A DNA stretch of 56,029 nucleotides from Eubacterium sp. GTDB lineage: Bacteria > Bacillota > Clostridia > Lachnospirales > Lachnospiraceae. Every line of letters starts with the position of its first letter. Positions within the stretch are counted from its first letter, which is position 1. The DNA is taken from NCBI GenBank assembly GCA_017420535.1, contig JAFOIV010000092.1:1-56029 (forward strand). Direction: 5' to 3'. Shown here in pieces: positions 17,611 through 26,135 of the stretch. The notes under the pieces were generated by a model that was given only the letters and a program-made list of their open reading frames with translations, was not told where the DNA came from and ran no database searches. A program made the translations under genes and the position numbers.

Positions 17611-19503
17611 TTATTTATCCTCCTTGTCAGTTTTTTGATCGTCAGCTTTTATCTGTCCACCAAAGTTTTTATCCTCGACAGAGTTTATTGCCCCCAACGG
17701 GCAGATCTTACTGCAAAGTCCGCAGCCTGTGCAAAGAGATGTATCTATCTTTATTTTGCCATCTTCTCTTACTATCGCAGGACAGCCGATCTCTTTTATA
17801 CATTTAAGGCAGTTTACGCATTTTTCACTTACAGAGAATTTCTTCTCCGGCTTATATAGAGCGATACATGGGGACTTAAATATAACAGCTGTAACACCCT
17901 TAGTATCTGCACATTCCTTAACCGCATTTACCGCTTCATCAAGCTTTAATGGATCAACTGTGATAACCTTCTTTAATCCCACAGCCTTTAAGATAGCTTC
18001 AATGCTTATCTTTGCAACTATATCCCCCATCATATTTATTCCTGTTCCAGGATGTGGCTGATGGCCGGTCATTGCTGTGGTGGAATTATCCAATACACAA
18101 AGAACCATATCCGCATCGTTATACACTGCATTTACAACTCCAGTCATACCTGATGCAAAGAAGGTTGAATCTCCCACGAAAGCAAAATTAACTGTATCTT
18201 CATTGGTCCAGTGAAATCCCTGAGCCATATTAATGCCCGCTCCCATACAAAGACAGGTATCTACCATATCAAGGGGCATGGCATTTCCCAAGGTGTAACA
18301 GCCTATATCTCCGCAAAAGTTAGCTTTTCTTCCCTTCATAGCCTGTTTTACTGCATAAAATGATGCTCTATGTGGACATCCTGCGCAAAGCACTGGCGGT
18401 CTCATAGGTGGTGCCGGCCTTGAATCTCTGTCACTGTCTTTATTTACAGCCTCTCCACTATTCTTTTCTTTTAATTCTTCCAGAGTTTTTCCAGTAAAAA
18501 ATGCCTCTAACATTTCTTTTACAATATCAGTAGAATTTTCTCCCGCCAGAGGTGCATTACCGCTTCTCTTACCCTTGATAGAAATATTAAGCTTATTTAA
18601 GCCTGTAAGTTCAAATAACTTCTCCTCAAGGAATGGCTCCAATTCTTCTACGCAAAGAACTTCATCCACTCCATCCAAAGTGTCTTTAACAAAGTCTTCC
18701 GGAAATGGATAAGGAGTTCCTATCCTGATAAGTTTTACCTTTTCATCAAAAGACTTTAATGCTTCTTTTGTATACTGATAATTGATGCCGCTGCATATTA
18801 CAGCCAGGCTTCCATTTCCTTCCACCGTATTTCTCTTATAAGATGAAAAGTCTTTACCAATAAGCGGATTTCTCTTTTCAATCATCTCATGGTTCATACG
18901 GGAAAGTCTCGGGAAGATGACCCATTTCTTTGAATCCTTAACAAAGCCTTCAAAAGCCTTCGGATCCACTATCTCATCAAAATCAATCGCCGCATAAGCA
19001 TGATCTATTCTTGTAGTTGGCCTAAAGATCACAGGTGTATGATATTTCTCAGAATAGCTAAAAGCTTCCTCTATCATCTCAAATGCATCTTCCGGACTTA
19101 CCGGATCAAATACCGGTATTCTGGCAAGTTCAGCATACATTCTTGTATCCTGCTCAGTCTGAGAAGAAATAGGACCTGGATCATCAGCTACAACGATAAC
19201 CATGCCTCCCTTTACTCCTACGTAGGCTAAGGACATAAGTGGATCCGCTGCCACATTAAGTCCCACCATCTTCATGGTAACTAATGTTCTTGCTCCTGAA
19301 TAAGAAGCCGCAGTTGCCACTTCAAGAGCAGCCTTCTCATTTACAGACCACTCCACATGGATCTTTCCTTCTTTATTATATTTTGCTACTGTTTCGATTA
19401 TTTCTGAAGACGGAGTACCAGGATAGCCACAGCAAAGATTTACCCCTGCTTTTATTGCTCCCATAGCAATAGCCTGATTCCCCATTACATATTTTTTACT
19501 CAA
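17611..19503 (-). CDS. iorA: indolepyruvate:ferredoxin oxidoreductase alpha subunit
   Basis: Catalytic subunit of the thiamine-diphosphate enzyme that oxidises indolepyruvate and related aryl pyruvates. The 630-aa product holds the pyrimidine-binding half first (CCGYPGTPSSEI), then the TPP-binding half with CAGCPHRASFY, FCGDIGCYTLG and FVGDSTFFASGMTG/DNSTTAMTGHQPHPG. The C-terminus has two [4Fe-4S] ferredoxin motifs (CVNCLKC and CTGCGLCSKICP). The start is TTG at 19503, preceded by CGGAGG. It is first gene of the iorA-iorB-paaK operon. Confidence 0.96.
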   Translation of the reverse strand: MSKKYVMGNQAIAMGAIKAGVNLCCGYPGTPSSEIIETVAKYNKEGKIHVEWSVNEKAALEVATAASYSGARTLVTMKMVGLNVAADPLMSLAYVGVKGGMVIVVADDPGPISSQTEQDTRMYAELARIPVFDPVSPEDAFEMIEEAFSYSEKYHTPVIFRPTTRIDHAYAAIDFDEIVDPKAFEGFVKDSKKWVIFPRLSRMNHEMIEKRNPLIGKDFSSYKRNTVEGNGSLAVICSGINYQYTKEALKSFDEKVKLIRIGTPYPFPEDFVKDTLDGVDEVLCVEELEPFLEEKLFELTGLNKLNISIKGKRSGNAPLAGENSTDIVKEMLEAFFTGKTLEELKEKNSGEAVNKDSDRDSRPAPPMRPPVLCAGCPHRASFYAVKQAMKGRKANFCGDIGCYTLGNAMPLDMVDTCLCMGAGINMAQGFHWTNEDTVNFAFVGDSTFFASGMTGVVNAVYNDADMVLCVLDNSTTAMTGHQPHPGTGINMMGDIVAKISIEAILKAVGLKKVITVDPLKLDEAVNAVKECADTKGVTAVIFKSPCIALYKPEKKFSVSEKCVNCLKCIKEIGCPAIVREDGKIKIDTSLCTGCGLCSKICPLGAINSVEDKNFGGQIKADDQKTDKEDK

Positions 19504-19540
19504 GATTTTAACCTCCGGAACAAAACAAAAACTGTAAAAT

Positions 19541-19549
19541 ATTATATCA
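19541..19549 (-). promoter_or_regulatory. extended -10 promoter of iorA-iorB-paaK
   Basis: TGATATAAT on the minus strand (plus 19541-19549) is an extended -10 element. No good -35 box is visible 17 bases upstream. It lies about 40 bases before the iorA TTG start, in the 81-base gap after the K+ channel stop. Confidence 0.55.
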
Positions 19550-19584
19550 CATTTAACGCTTTAAATCACTAAACCATCGAATCT

Positions 19585-20790
19585 TTATGCATCAAATTTT
19601 TCCTTACTATAGATCACAACCTTATCATCTGTTTTTAAGATAAGATCTGCTTTTGGCTCAACAAAATCATTATTTCTTATAATGGTGGCCACATAGGATT
19701 TTCTGGACAGATCCAACTCATTTATTTTTTTCTTGTTCCATTTATGATCCGAAGATACATTTATCTGCTTAATACTCATATTGTAGCCTTCAAGACTTCC
19801 CTCAGCTCCAATGAGTATATTGTCATCACTTTTTAGGATCACACTTTTCTTTGGTATTATATACTGCCCATCCCTAAGGATTCCGGTTATAGTCATGGAC
19901 TTAGGAAGAATTATCTCCCCAATCTTCTTTCCTGACCATTCGTCTTTATAATTAATCTTTACCTGTATAAAGTTGATCATTTTTTCATCTGAAAAGCCGT
20001 CTAATTCCTTTAAGCTCGAATACTGCTCAACGAATCCGGCAGAAATGATACCTGTTGGAATAGCAACCATACCTACTCCCAGAAAGGCTATGGCTATTCC
20101 TAAGATTTTTCCCAGGATAGTTATAGGGTATATATCTCCATATCCTACAGTAAGGAGAGTTGAGGCCGACCACCATATGCCAGAAAATGCATTTGCAAAT
20201 ACTTCTGGCTGTTTAGTATGCTCCACTGAATACATGCAAAGGGAAGAGGCCATCATCAGTATAAGTATTATAAATACGCTGGAAAGCAGCTGCTGTTTCT
20301 TACATTTAAGAACTTCTGTGATAACATTTAATGAATCATAGTAAGCATTGATCCTGAAAAGTCGAAGTATCCTTACCACTCTAAACATTCTGAAAACCGC
20401 TGCTCCGGCAGGGAAAAACACCGGCAGATAGTAAGGTAAAAAGGATAGAAGATCCACTACCCCCGAAAATGAAAATACATATTTTCTTATGGATGTAAAA
20501 ACATTGTCTCTTGGATAAAGAAGGTCTGCGGTTATTATACGAAGAATATAATCCACAGCAAAAAAGAATATGGTTACTTTCTCAATGATAAGCAGCCATC
20601 CCCCATAGCTTTTATTAACAGAATCAAAAGTCATAAGTATGGCACCTATAAGATTTAGAAGCAGTGCACTGATACTTATCACATCATAGCTGGTATTAAG
20701 TTTATCATTTACTACTCCAACGGATACCATGGTAAACAAACGACTCTGCACCCGGCTCCATTTTCCTGTTTTATTATTAACTTCTTCCAT
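19585..20790 (-). CDS. voltage-gated potassium channel with RCK_C-like regulatory tail
   Basis: 401 aa. It has six membrane helices; S4 carries regularly spaced arginines (VFRMFRVVRILRLFRI, about 132-147), and the pore filter is TLLTVGYGD (TVGYGD at 214-219). The cytoplasmic tail appears to hold two TrkA-C/RCK_C-like modules (about 270-330 and 335-400), each with the pattern G/N-x-D-D-x-h-hh. It resembles Kv-type prokaryotic channels, with the duplicated ligand-binding modules in place of a full RCK domain. The ATG has GGGGAG close by. It lies 24 bases after the HAD gene and is probably co-transcribed. Confidence 0.92.
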   Translation of the reverse strand: MEEVNNKTGKWSRVQSRLFTMVSVGVVNDKLNTSYDVISISALLLNLIGAILMTFDSVNKSYGGWLLIIEKVTIFFFAVDYILRIITADLLYPRDNVFTSIRKYVFSFSGVVDLLSFLPYYLPVFFPAGAAVFRMFRVVRILRLFRINAYYDSLNVITEVLKCKKQQLLSSVFIILILMMASSLCMYSVEHTKQPEVFANAFSGIWWSASTLLTVGYGDIYPITILGKILGIAIAFLGVGMVAIPTGIISAGFVEQYSSLKELDGFSDEKMINFIQVKINYKDEWSGKKIGEIILPKSMTITGILRDGQYIIPKKSVILKSDDNILIGAEGSLEGYNMSIKQINVSSDHKWNKKKINELDLSRKSYVATIIRNNDFVEPKADLILKTDDKVVIYSKEKFDA

Positions 20791-20814
20791 ATCTCCCCAG
20801 TCCCCCCAATAGTA

Positions 20815-21468
20815 TTAGCTTTTAAGATAATCGATCACTGCATTTAAGTCTGTAAGCACCTGGTCAGAGATTTCTCTCATTTCATCATCTGCTTCTAAAA
20901 GATCTGGCACCATTATAGGCCTTAAACCGCCTCTAAAAGCGGATCTGATTCCGTTAAATGAATCTTCTATGGCATAGGCTCTAGAAGGCTTAACTCCAAT
21001 AGCCTCACAGGCTTTAAGGAATATATCCGGTTCCGGCTTACTTCTCTTCACCATATCTCCAGTCACTATCTCATCAAAGTAAGAAAGAAGTCCTGCGTCT
21101 CTTAATTCCATTTCTACAGTGGCCTTTCTTGAAGATGATGCTAAAGCTATCTTCTTATTATTATCCTTTAAAAATCCTAAGATATCTTTAACTCCCTTCT
21201 TCACAGGAAGCTTTCCCCCATCGTATTTCTCGTGATACATTTTTGATGCAAGAGCAGCATATTCGTCATAAGGAAAATCCTCGCCATAGGCTTCTAATAC
21301 GATCTGCTTTGTTCTTTCCATTGTAGTTCCTGTACACTTCAGAAAAACCTCATATATATTTTCAAAGTGCTTCTCTTTTGCCAGTTCTAACCAGCATAAA
21401 AGAGTAGCCCGCTCTGAATCAAATATTACTCCATCCATATCAAAAATTACTGCATCAAAATCTTTCAA
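20815..21468 (-). CDS. HAD-superfamily phosphatase, beta-phosphoglucomutase-like
   Basis: 217 aa. Motif I is VIFDMDGVIFDSE with both catalytic aspartates, motif II is LASSSR, motif III is the Lys of RSKPEPDIF, and motif IV is IEDSFNG. The helical cap after motif I (about 15-85) places it in subfamily I with PgmB and phosphoglycolate phosphatase-like enzymes. I chose TTG at 21468 as the start because GGAGG stands seven bases before it; the upstream ATG at 21489 contains this site and has none of its own. Substrate unproven. Confidence 0.85.
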   Translation of the reverse strand: MKDFDAVIFDMDGVIFDSERATLLCWLELAKEKHFENIYEVFLKCTGTTMERTKQIVLEAYGEDFPYDEYAALASKMYHEKYDGGKLPVKKGVKDILGFLKDNNKKIALASSSRKATVEMELRDAGLLSYFDEIVTGDMVKRSKPEPDIFLKACEAIGVKPSRAYAIEDSFNGIRSAFRGGLRPIMVPDLLEADDEMREISDQVLTDLNAVIDYLKS

Positions 21469-21552
21469 AGCCCGTCCTCCATAGCGCATCTTGCTAAAAT
21501 AAGATGGAGTGACTTACGCCACTCCGTTTCATTTATTGTAATATTTTTTTAT

Positions 21553-21783
21553 TTATGTAACAACCTGATTTTTATTCTGTTGTTTACCAATATATAATTT
21601 TTCATCTGCCGAACTTATCCAGGAATCTCTTGTCATTTGCTTTTCAAATATAGAAAGTCCTATAGTCATAGTTACTTTAAACTGCTTTTCTTCATATTCA
21701 AACTTGTAATTTTCAAGTTTTTTCCTAAAATCATCCAGCAGTTTAAATGCCTCTTTCCCACTTCGCATTATCTTAATCAACAA
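21553..21783 (-). pseudogene. C-terminal remnant of a GGDEF (diguanylate cyclase) domain
   Basis: The ~76-codon open stretch reads as the last third of a GGDEF domain: FKVTMTIGLSIFEK, then a WISSADEKLYIGKQQNKNQVV ending like the conserved ADxALYxAKxxGRN. The GGDEF motif itself is gone: the frame upstream gives NSTTLLIKIM where GGDEFLI would be, directly after a TAG stop and the palindrome at 21787-21800. No ribosome binding site or ATG was found, only TTG codons. A decayed gene is the best reading. Confidence 0.7.
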
Positions 21784-21786
21784 AGT

Positions 21787-21800
21787 TGTAGAATTCTACA
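21787..21800. repeat. 14-base perfect palindrome at the break in the GGDEF remnant
   Basis: TGTAGAATTCTACA is its own reverse complement. It sits exactly where the GGDEF-like frame is broken, between the rpsI terminator and the remnant. It could be an operator or a scar of the event that truncated the gene; nothing else is visible. Confidence 0.5.
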
Positions 21801-21822
21801 CTTTTAGCGATTACCATAATTC

Positions 21823-21858
21823 AATAAAAAACACCCCAAGACAATTGTCCTGAGGTGT
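21823..21858 (-). terminator. terminator of rplM-rpsI
   Basis: On the minus strand ACACCTCAGGAC pairs with GTCTTGGGGTGT through an AATT-centred loop (plus 21831-21858; two G-T pairs), followed by T6 (plus 21825-21830). It stands about 47 bases after the rpsI stop. Confidence 0.88.
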
Positions 21859-21905
21859 AATAAGTCGTATATGATTGTCCAAAGACGTAATACGTTGTGA
21901 AACGA

Positions 21906-22301
21906 TTATCTCTTTGAGAACTGTGGTGCACGTCTTGCGCCTTTGAGACCGTACTTCTTTCTTTCTTTCATACGAGGATCTCTTGTAAGGAATCCAGCCT
22001 TCTTTAATGCAGGTCTGAACTCTACGTTAGCTTCGTTAAGAGCTCTTGCGATACCATGACGGATAGCACCAGCCTGACCTGTGTATCCACCACCGTATAC
22101 GTTAACTGTTACATCATACTTACCTTCTGTACCAGTTACAGCGAATGGCTGTCTAACGATAACCTTAAGTGTATCAATTCCGAAGTACTCTTCGATATCT
22201 CTCTTATTGATTGTGATCTTTCCGTTTCCAGGTGTTACATAAACACGGGCAACACTGCTCTTTCTTCTACCTGTTCCGTAAAATCTTGTAGATTTTGCCA
22301 T
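21906..22301 (-). CDS. rpsI: 30S ribosomal protein S9
   Basis: 131 aa, normal length. Family marks are [16 protein letters not shown] at the start, [19 protein letters not shown] in the middle, and the basic C-terminal tail ending RRAPQFSKR, which reaches the P-site tRNA. It follows rplM by 16 bases, the conserved L13-S9 pair. Confidence 0.98.
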   Translation of the reverse strand: MAKSTRFYGTGRRKSSVARVYVTPGNGKITINKRDIEEYFGIDTLKVIVRQPFAVTGTEGKYDVTVNVYGGGYTGQAGAIRHGIARALNEANVEFRPALKKAGFLTRDPRMKERKKYGLKGARRAPQFSKR

Positions 22302-22317
22302 GTCTTCTTCCTCCTAA

Positions 22318-22752
22318 TTAATACTTGATTACAAGTGCTTCTGGTTTCTGAGCCTGATGCTTGTGCTCTGGACCAGCGTAAACAAAAAGCTTCTTAGCCA
22401 TCTGTCTTCCAAGAGGTCCCTTAGGAAGCATTCCAACAACAGCATGCTCTACAGCAAATGTAGGCTTCTTCTCAAGTGCCTCGCGAAGTGTCATAGTCTT
22501 AACACCACCGATGTACTCTGAATGTCTGAAATATGTCTTGTCATCAAGCTTAGCGCCTGTAACCTTAATCTTTTCAGCATTTACGATAATAACATAGTCA
22601 CCTGTATCAATATGAGGTGTATAAGTTGGCTTATTCTTACCTCTTAAAACCTTTGCAACTTCGCTAGCAAGACGACCTAATGTCTGTCCTTCAGCGTCAA
22701 CAACATACCACTTTCTTTCAATAGTAGATGGGCTTGCCATAAAGCTCTTCAT
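22318..22752 (-). CDS. rplM: 50S ribosomal protein L13
   Basis: 144 aa beginning [20 protein letters not shown], the usual L13 start, with [19 protein letters not shown], and [26 protein letters not shown] precedes the ATG. It is transcribed from its own promoter at 22780-22808. Confidence 0.98.
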   Translation of the reverse strand: MKSFMASPSTIERKWYVVDAEGQTLGRLASEVAKVLRGKNKPTYTPHIDTGDYVIIVNAEKIKVTGAKLDDKTYFRHSEYIGGVKTMTLREALEKKPTFAVEHAVVGMLPKGPLGRQMAKKLFVYAGPEHKHQAQKPEALVIKY

Positions 22753-22779
22753 AGTGGTCTCCTCCTTAAAATCTAATTC

Positions 22780-22808
22780 TTTATAATAACAATATATAAG
22801 AAACTCAA
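22780..22808 (-). promoter_or_regulatory. promoter of rplM-rpsI
   Basis: TTGAGT (plus 22803-22808) and TATAAA (plus 22780-22785) are spaced 17 bases, the -10 matching five of six positions. The -35 forms one arm of a 6-bp inverted repeat (22803-22808 with 22824-22829). The predicted start lies near 22773, leaving a short leader. Confidence 0.7.
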
Positions 22809-22857
22809 TTCCGGGGCATTGGTTTGAGTAATCTTTCAGTTGTCACAGACATACATT

Positions 22858-23670
22858 TTATACCACGTTGTCTGGTGTGTCAATATCATTTTTATGATTT
22901 AAATGTGCAGAATTTATGGCTTTATCATCACCATCAATATATTGTAGTCCAATCATTGTAAGACCACAAGCCTCAGCCGTAGGGCCTGCCGCCTGTCTGT
23001 CACATGCCTCCAGCATTTCCTTTATGGACTCCTCATTTTTTAAATTCATTCCAACATTTAAAAGACTTCCTGCAATTATCCTGACCATATTATAGAGAAA
23101 TCCATTTCCCTTTACCCTTATGGTAATTAAGCAGCCTTCTTTTTCAATATCAATCTTATAAATGGTCCTGACTGTAGACTTTACTGCAGTATTTACTGAA
23201 CAAAAACTTTTAAAATCATGCTCCCCTTCAAGATATTTTGCAGCCCGTCTCATTTTCTCTATATCTATAGGATAATAACAAAACTTGGTATAAAGCCTCA
23301 TGGTAGGATTCATAAATCTGTCATTCCATATACGATATTCATAGGTCTTAACTGATCTGCAATGCCTTGGATGAAAATCTGGGCTTACTTCGCAGGATTC
23401 AATTACCCTGATATCCTCTGGAAGTCGCTGATTGATGGCAAATACAATCTTTTCTGCCGGAATCCTGGTTTCTGTATCAAACACGCATACATTTCCAAGT
23501 GAGTGAACCCCAGAGTCTGTACGGCTCGCTCCAATAACATGGATATCTTCTCCCAGGAGTCTGGATAATTGTTTATTAAGTACTCCTTCTATTGTTTCGC
23601 CATTATCCTGCACCTGCCACCCACAATAAGCTGTGCCGTCATATGCAACCGTTAACTTTACCCTTTTCAA
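22858..23670 (-). CDS. truA: tRNA pseudouridine synthase A
   Basis: It makes pseudouridine at positions 38-40 of the tRNA anticodon arm. The 270-aa product has the catalytic Asp in GASRTDSGVHSLGN, the N-terminal KLTVAYDGTAYCGWQ, and VKGNGFLYNMVRIIAGSLLNVG near the C-terminus. The C-terminal ~20 residues are an extra polar tail. It follows ecfT by 10 bases, the usual clostridial order. Confidence 0.97.
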   Translation of the reverse strand: MKRVKLTVAYDGTAYCGWQVQDNGETIEGVLNKQLSRLLGEDIHVIGASRTDSGVHSLGNVCVFDTETRIPAEKIVFAINQRLPEDIRVIESCEVSPDFHPRHCRSVKTYEYRIWNDRFMNPTMRLYTKFCYYPIDIEKMRRAAKYLEGEHDFKSFCSVNTAVKSTVRTIYKIDIEKEGCLITIRVKGNGFLYNMVRIIAGSLLNVGMNLKNEESIKEMLEACDRQAAGPTAEACGLTMIGLQYIDGDDKAINSAHLNHKNDIDTPDNVV

Positions 23671-23680
23671 ATTACTATCC

Positions 23681-24406
23681 TCATATCAATATCTGTAAAA
23701 TAATAACAAGGAAGACATAGCCTGCTACAAAAAATGCTGCCACCTTGTCTCTCTTTTTAAATACCAGTTCATATACTCTGGTTTTCTCTGTATCTGCATC
23801 GTAATTTCTTATATCCATCGCATCAGAAAGCTTTCCTGCCTTTGCAATGGATATTCTGAATAAAGGACCTACTAATGGTACAAAATCCCTTATCTTTACA
23901 AAAAATCCAGCTTCGCTCATATCAACTCCACGAGAAGCTGCAGCTGTGCGGATCCTGTCTACCTCATTTGAAAGTCCAGGCAGGAATCCGAAAGCTATGG
24001 CCACTGTCATGGAAAGTTCTTCTGTGAGATGTAGTCCCTGGCGCAACGCATCCAGCATATGATATGGCTTTGTTGTCATGGAAAACACTGTAGATACAAC
24101 CATTATCATAATAAGTCTGATTCCCAGTAAAACAGGTGATACACTTGAAAATGTCACCGCGCTTACCACTGTAAAGAAAACTATCACAAACAAAAATCCA
24201 TGTATGGACTTAAGTATCGTAAATATATCTATCTTTGACAGATATACAACTCCGCATCCCACAAGAACAGATAATATCATTGGTGCCAAATTTGTAAAAA
24301 ACAGTGTCAAAAACACGTACAGCACCAGAAAATATAACTTAAGTCTAGGATCCAGCATGTGGATGATAGTATTATTCTTTTTATATTGTCCCATCACTAA
24401 ATTCAT
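23681..24406 (-). CDS. ecfT: ECF transporter transmembrane subunit EcfT
   Basis: Membrane coupling subunit of energy-coupling-factor vitamin importers. The 241-aa product has several membrane helices (about 28-55, 58-80, 90-108 and the C-terminal 222-240). It also carries the conserved coupling-helix motifs with Ala-Arg-Gly-like segments: RIRTAAASRGVDM and SKAGKLSDAMDIRNYD-like SIAKAGKLSDAMDIRNYD. DPRLKLYFL at the N-terminus is typical. It lies four bases after the fused EcfA gene. Confidence 0.93.
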   Translation of the reverse strand: MNLVMGQYKKNNTIIHMLDPRLKLYFLVLYVFLTLFFTNLAPMILSVLVGCGVVYLSKIDIFTILKSIHGFLFVIVFFTVVSAVTFSSVSPVLLGIRLIMIMVVSTVFSMTTKPYHMLDALRQGLHLTEELSMTVAIAFGFLPGLSNEVDRIRTAAASRGVDMSEAGFFVKIRDFVPLVGPLFRISIAKAGKLSDAMDIRNYDADTEKTRVYELVFKKRDKVAAFFVAGYVFLVIILQILI

Positions 24407-24410
24407 ATCA

Positions 24411-25844
24411 TTAATGTCCTGTAATAATTACAGTATGTCCCTCTTCAATATATTCATGGAGCATTTCCTGAATCTTTTCAGTTCTTTCTCTGTCCAATCC
24501 GGAAAATGGTTCATCCATAAGAAGAATATCCGGTCCCATTGCAAGAATACCTGCAATAGCCGCACATCTCTTCTCTCCCCCTGATAATTTAAATGGATCC
24601 ATGTCCCATTTTATCTTTTCAAGGCCTACTCTATGCATGGCTTCCCTGGCGTGCCTTGCGGCATCCTCTTTACTAAATCCCATTCTTAAAGGACCATACA
24701 TCACATCTTCAAGGACTGTATTTTCAAATAATGTGTCTTCCGGGAACTGAGTTACAAGCCCTGCATTTCTTCTAATAGAATTTATATAATTATATCTATT
24801 ATCAGTTTCAATTCCCAGCCAGCCATTTTTACCCTTCTTTGGAATTAAATTACCCTTTACGTAGATATTTCCTGTTTTGATCTTTTTAGTTCCATTCATA
24901 AGAGATAAAATAGTGGTCTTTCCACTTCCGGTTGAACCTGCAAATCTGTAAAGTCGTCCTCTTTTAAAATCAAAGGAAAAATCTGAAAGAATATTATTTT
25001 TTGAATAATCAAAGGATACATTTTCAAATCTGATAAGGCTTTCTTCCGTAGTATTATCACCCTCATATTCATAAAGAGAGATATTATCATTAATCTGATA
25101 TTCCTTATGATATTCTCCAAAGTAAACTCCACCATCATCAGAACTGAGACTGAGTCCCTCTTCTTCCACATTATCTTCCTCAAGTTCCTCTACATTTCCA
25201 GCAATACGCCCTTTTTTTAATGTATAAATCTTATCAAACAGGTTAAAATAGTCCCTGTCATGAGAAATTACTATAAGTGTCTGGCCATATTTTTTAGCCG
25301 TCTTAACAGTCCAACGTACCAGCTCGTCTCTCTCATTTCTATCCTGCATGGAAAATGGTTCATCTAATATAATTATCTCGGGTTTCATGGCAAATATAGC
25401 CGTAAGATAAGCTCTCTGCTTTTCTCCCCCAGATAAATTAGAATAATCTTTATGTCGTGCACTAAAGACATTGAACTTCTTTAAAAGTCCTTCAGTCCTT
25501 TTAAGGATAGTGTCTCTATCTATTCCAAGGTTTTCAGGTCCAAAGATAACATCTCTTCTCACATGTCCGAATACAATGCCGTCCTGTGTATTCTGAAGAG
25601 CAATAGAAACCTTTTTATGAATCTTCGGTATGTCCACCGTATGAAATGGATCCAGACCTTCTATTATTATCTTCCCCATTTTGTCTGGTCTTATAAGTCC
25701 CGATAAATACGCTGCGAATAGCGATTTACCGGAGCCATTTTTTCCGGTTATACCTATAATCTGACCTCTTTCAATCTCAAGTGAGATCTCACTGCCTGGT
25801 ATATATTTTAATTGTAAATTTTTAACCTTTATCAATGCGCTCAT
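24411..25844 (-). CDS. fused EcfA1-EcfA2 ATPase, second domain truncated after the H-loop
   Basis: ATP-hydrolysing part of the ECF transporter. One 477-aa chain holds two ABC domains. Domain 1 has Walker A GKNGSGKS, Q-loop SIALQNTQD, signature LSGGEKQR, Walker B IIILDEPF and H-loop VISHD. Domain 2 has Walker A GSTGSGKT, VTQFPEDTLF, signature LSGGEKRC, Walker B ILLMDEPF and H-loop VIITGH. These are separate genes in most Firmicutes. An acidic ~60-residue linker (EELEEDNVEEEG) joins them. The chain stops exactly at the H-loop histidine, so the usual ~50 residues after it are missing. After Walker B of domain 1 the catalytic region reads EPFSMQD. Confidence 0.92.
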   Translation of the reverse strand: MSALIKVKNLQLKYIPGSEISLEIERGQIIGITGKNGSGKSLFAAYLSGLIRPDKMGKIIIEGLDPFHTVDIPKIHKKVSIALQNTQDGIVFGHVRRDVIFGPENLGIDRDTILKRTEGLLKKFNVFSARHKDYSNLSGGEKQRAYLTAIFAMKPEIIILDEPFSMQDRNERDELVRWTVKTAKKYGQTLIVISHDRDYFNLFDKIYTLKKGRIAGNVEELEEDNVEEEGLSLSSDDGGVYFGEYHKEYQINDNISLYEYEGDNTTEESLIRFENVSFDYSKNNILSDFSFDFKRGRLYRFAGSTGSGKTTILSLMNGTKKIKTGNIYVKGNLIPKKGKNGWLGIETDNRYNYINSIRRNAGLVTQFPEDTLFENTVLEDVMYGPLRMGFSKEDAARHAREAMHRVGLEKIKWDMDPFKLSGGEKRCAAIAGILAMGPDILLMDEPFSGLDRERTEKIQEMLHEYIEEGHTVIITGH

Positions 25845-25960
25845 AGTTGATATTTTAACATATTAAACAATGATTTGCATAGAAATATGATTGATATATG
25901 AAATATTTAGAGACATCTCGCCTGGCGGCTCCATCTTTTCGATCCTGTGATGCGGCCTCG

Positions 25961-26080
25961 CCAAGGTCGCTTATCTGCCGATGGCAGATTAGTATAATAA
26001 ATATATATGGCTTTTCGCATAAATGCGAAGCCATATATATTTATTATACTTATGCTTCGCATAAGCGACTTTGGCTCGGC
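25961..26080. repeat. cloverleaf-like palindromic element
   Basis: An outer stem 25961-25974 with 26061-26074 (13 of 14 pairs plus one G-T) encloses three hairpins. The left arm is ATCTGCC-GAT-GGCAGAT (25973-25989). The long central arm is 25991-26013 with 26028-26050 (23 perfect pairs), continued by CGCAT/ATGCG at its tip. The right arm is ATGC-TTC-GCAT (26052-26062). Weaker pairing extends the outer stem toward 25950 and 26086. It lies between the rplQ terminator and the EcfA start. It may be a miniature mobile or extragenic palindrome; there is no coding capacity. Confidence 0.85.
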
Positions 26081-26087
26081 TTCGCAC

Positions 26088-26119
26088 AAAAAAACAGCAG
26101 ATCATAATGATCTGCTGTT
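26088..26119 (-). terminator. terminator of the alpha operon after rplQ
   Basis: A 13-bp perfect stem AACAGCAGATCAT/ATGATCTGCTGTT (26093-26105 with 26107-26119), followed on the minus strand by T7 (plus 26088-26094, partly in the stem). It begins about 16 bases after the rplQ stop, closing the long ribosomal protein run. Confidence 0.93.
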
Positions 26120-26135
26120 AATGTAAGTTCTTAAA

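Noticed and set aside
22803-22829. Hairpin upstream of rplM as an L13 leader RNA
   Set aside because: One arm is the -35 box of the rplM promoter, so the hairpin lies upstream of the transcript.
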